Part shown: positions 62,995 through 64,000 of the stretch, one piece after another | How positions within the stretch are numbered: position 1 is the stretch's first letter | How the letters are laid out: every line of letters starts with the position of its first letter | Origin: Agitococcus sp. | GTDB taxonomy: Bacteria; Pseudomonadota; Gammaproteobacteria; Pseudomonadales; Moraxellaceae | Reading direction: 5' to 3' | Assembly (NCBI GenBank): GCA_030646715.1 | Contig: JAUSLJ010000036.1 | Span: 1-64,000 of the forward strand | Length of the DNA: 64,000 nucleotides | Translations under genes and position numbers: made by a program | The notes under the pieces: generated by a model | What the model was told of the DNA's origin: nothing | Database searches by the model: none | What the model saw: only the letters and a program-made list of their open reading frames with translations

Positions 62995-63999
62995 TTATGA
63001 TTTAAAGTCTGCAAACGCCGTTAATATTTCTTGATATTGTTCTTGGCGTAAACGTGGGCCAAACTGACTGACTACCTGTGCAGAGGTGCGCGCTGCTAAA
63101 CGTCCACACGCAGCCAAATTCCAATTTTGACTTAGACCATATAAAAACGCGCCTGCAAAGGCATCGCCAGCGCCGTTGGAGTCTAAGGCAGTGACGGGGA
63201 AAGGTGCAATAGTCGTCTGTTGGCTTTTTTCACTAATTAGCGCACCTTTGCTGCCACAAGTGACAATCACTAAGGGGCTAAGTTCATGTAATACAGTAAT
63301 GGCTTGGTTTAAATTATCGGTATTAGCCCAAAGTAGTGCTTCATGCTCATTACAAAAGAGGATATCAACACCTTCAGCTAGCATTTCTACTAAGCCAGTG
63401 CGCGCATATTGCACCATGGCAGGGTCAGAAAAAGTCAGTGCTGTTTTAATGCCTTGAGCTTGCGCTAATGATCGAGCGGAAGATACGGCATGTCGGGCAC
63501 TGGTTGCAGTCGCTAAATAACCTTCAATATATAAATATTGGGCGTGGGAAAGTGCAGTTAAGTCTAGCTCTTGTGGGCTTAATTCGGCGGTAATACCCAA
63601 AAAAGTGTGCATGGTACGTTCGGAATCAGGAGTTACCATCACCACACAGGTGCCTGTAACGCCTTCATTTACTTGGGCGTGTTGCGGTGCACTGACATTG
63701 GCTGCGCGTAAATCTTGTAAATAAAAATCGCCATTGTTGTCGTTAGCAACTTTACAAGCATAAAATGCAGAACCACCAAACGCGGCAAAGGCAATAACAC
63801 TATTAGCCGCAGAGCCTCCTGAAGCCCGTTTAGCACAGCTAAAGGAGTGATTTAGTGCGTTAATCAATACTTTTTGTTGTTCGCCATCAATCAGCGTCAT
63901 TTGGCCTTTTTGGATATTTTGTGCAGTTAAAAAAGCATCGTTAACCAAATATTCACTGTCAACCAGTGCATTACCAATGGCGTATAAATTAAAAGACAT
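62995..63999 (-). CDS. PfkB-family carbohydrate/adenosine kinase
   Basis: 334 aa, essentially complete at the right edge (ATG at 63999-63997). PfkB signatures: GGSAANSVIAFAAFGG near the N-terminus and the anion-hole/catalytic motif DSNGAGDAFAGAFLYG near residue 270. Similar proteins are annotated as adenosine kinase; the substrate (adenosine or a sugar) is not decided by the sequence. Start context lies outside the window. Probably co-transcribed with the Rieske gene. Confidence 0.88.
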   Translation of the reverse strand: MSFNLYAIGNALVDSEYLVNDAFLTAQNIQKGQMTLIDGEQQKVLINALNHSFSCAKRASGGSAANSVIAFAAFGGSAFYACKVANDNNGDFYLQDLRAANVSAPQHAQVNEGVTGTCVVMVTPDSERTMHTFLGITAELSPQELDLTALSHAQYLYIEGYLATATSARHAVSSARSLAQAQGIKTALTFSDPAMVQYARTGLVEMLAEGVDILFCNEHEALLWANTDNLNQAITVLHELSPLVIVTCGSKGALISEKSQQTTIAPFPVTALDSNGAGDAFAGAFLYGLSQNWNLAACGRLAARTSAQVVSQFGPRLRQEQYQEILTAFADFKS

Positions 64000-64000
64000 A

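Overview
The window reads as chromosomal DNA of a gammaproteobacterium with moderate to low GC. It carries mfd, ftsY, rpoH, thiS-thiG, trmB, kup, glcB, the gluQ/dksA neighbourhood and a CbrA/CbrB-type two-component system. A Thiotrichales/Beggiatoaceae-like or Methylococcales-like host would fit, but no marker here fixes the genus. I see no rRNA operon and no CRISPR array.

Layout. 1-70: edge of an IS3-type transposase. 0.35-10 kb: DUF1456 protein, PreP-like M16 protease, secreted endonuclease I with an Excalibur tail, UspA, START protein and mfd, separated by palindromic repeats. 10.3-13.7 kb: a copper-type MbnP/MbnH pair followed by an outer-membrane barrel gene. 13.9-17 kb: tRNA-Val and tRNA-Asp, then an eroded island made of the first codons of a tyrosine integrase, an internally deleted IS21 relative, the C-terminal half of an AAA ATPase and a WGR fragment. 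17-21 kb: two secreted-protein genes of different base composition (kelch-type and DUF3298-like), followed by an intact WGR gene. 21.7-26.6 kb: small metabolic and stress genes (FemAB/GNAT-like, GlxA-type regulator, cupin, ABM-like, dienelactone hydrolase, GST). 26.6-28.5 kb: umuDC. 28.9-36.3 kb: type I restriction-modification (hsdR, toxin-antitoxin pair, hsdM, hsdS) ending in four tandem copies of a 150-bp unit that includes the hsdS 3' end. 36.4-37.9 kb: AT-rich cargo (EEP phosphatase/nuclease plus an overlapping small lipoprotein gene), a solo IS21-like terminus, a gene fragment and tRNA-Met. 38-49.7 kb: two alpha/beta hydrolases, rsmD, a catalytic/non-catalytic M16 pair, ftsY, rpoH, thiSG, trmB and a NYN/cold-shock fusion. 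49.9-56.3 kb: kup, tRNA-Ser with an integrase C-terminal remnant, a VapBC-like pair, a second ABM-like gene, malate synthase G and a DEDDh exonuclease. 56.6-64 kb: CbrB/CbrA-like regulator and kinase with an overlapping CbrX-like small gene, gluQ, dksA, a Rieske protein and a PfkB-family kinase.

How the parts fit. Most genes are core housekeeping. Variable DNA sits near tRNA-Asp, tRNA-Met and tRNA-Ser; integrase fragments lie beside Asp and Ser, and element remnants near Met. The most interesting signals are: the MbnPH plus barrel operon; the toxin-antitoxin module inside the restriction-modification operon; the hsdS-derived tandem repeat; the EEP/lipoprotein overlap; the CbrX-like small gene; a run of ten C in the CbrB-like coding strand; and integrase remnants at two tRNAs. 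Nothing here proves a wholly new system. The secreted pair at 17-21 kb and the EEP/lipoprotein pair are the least explained gene sets.
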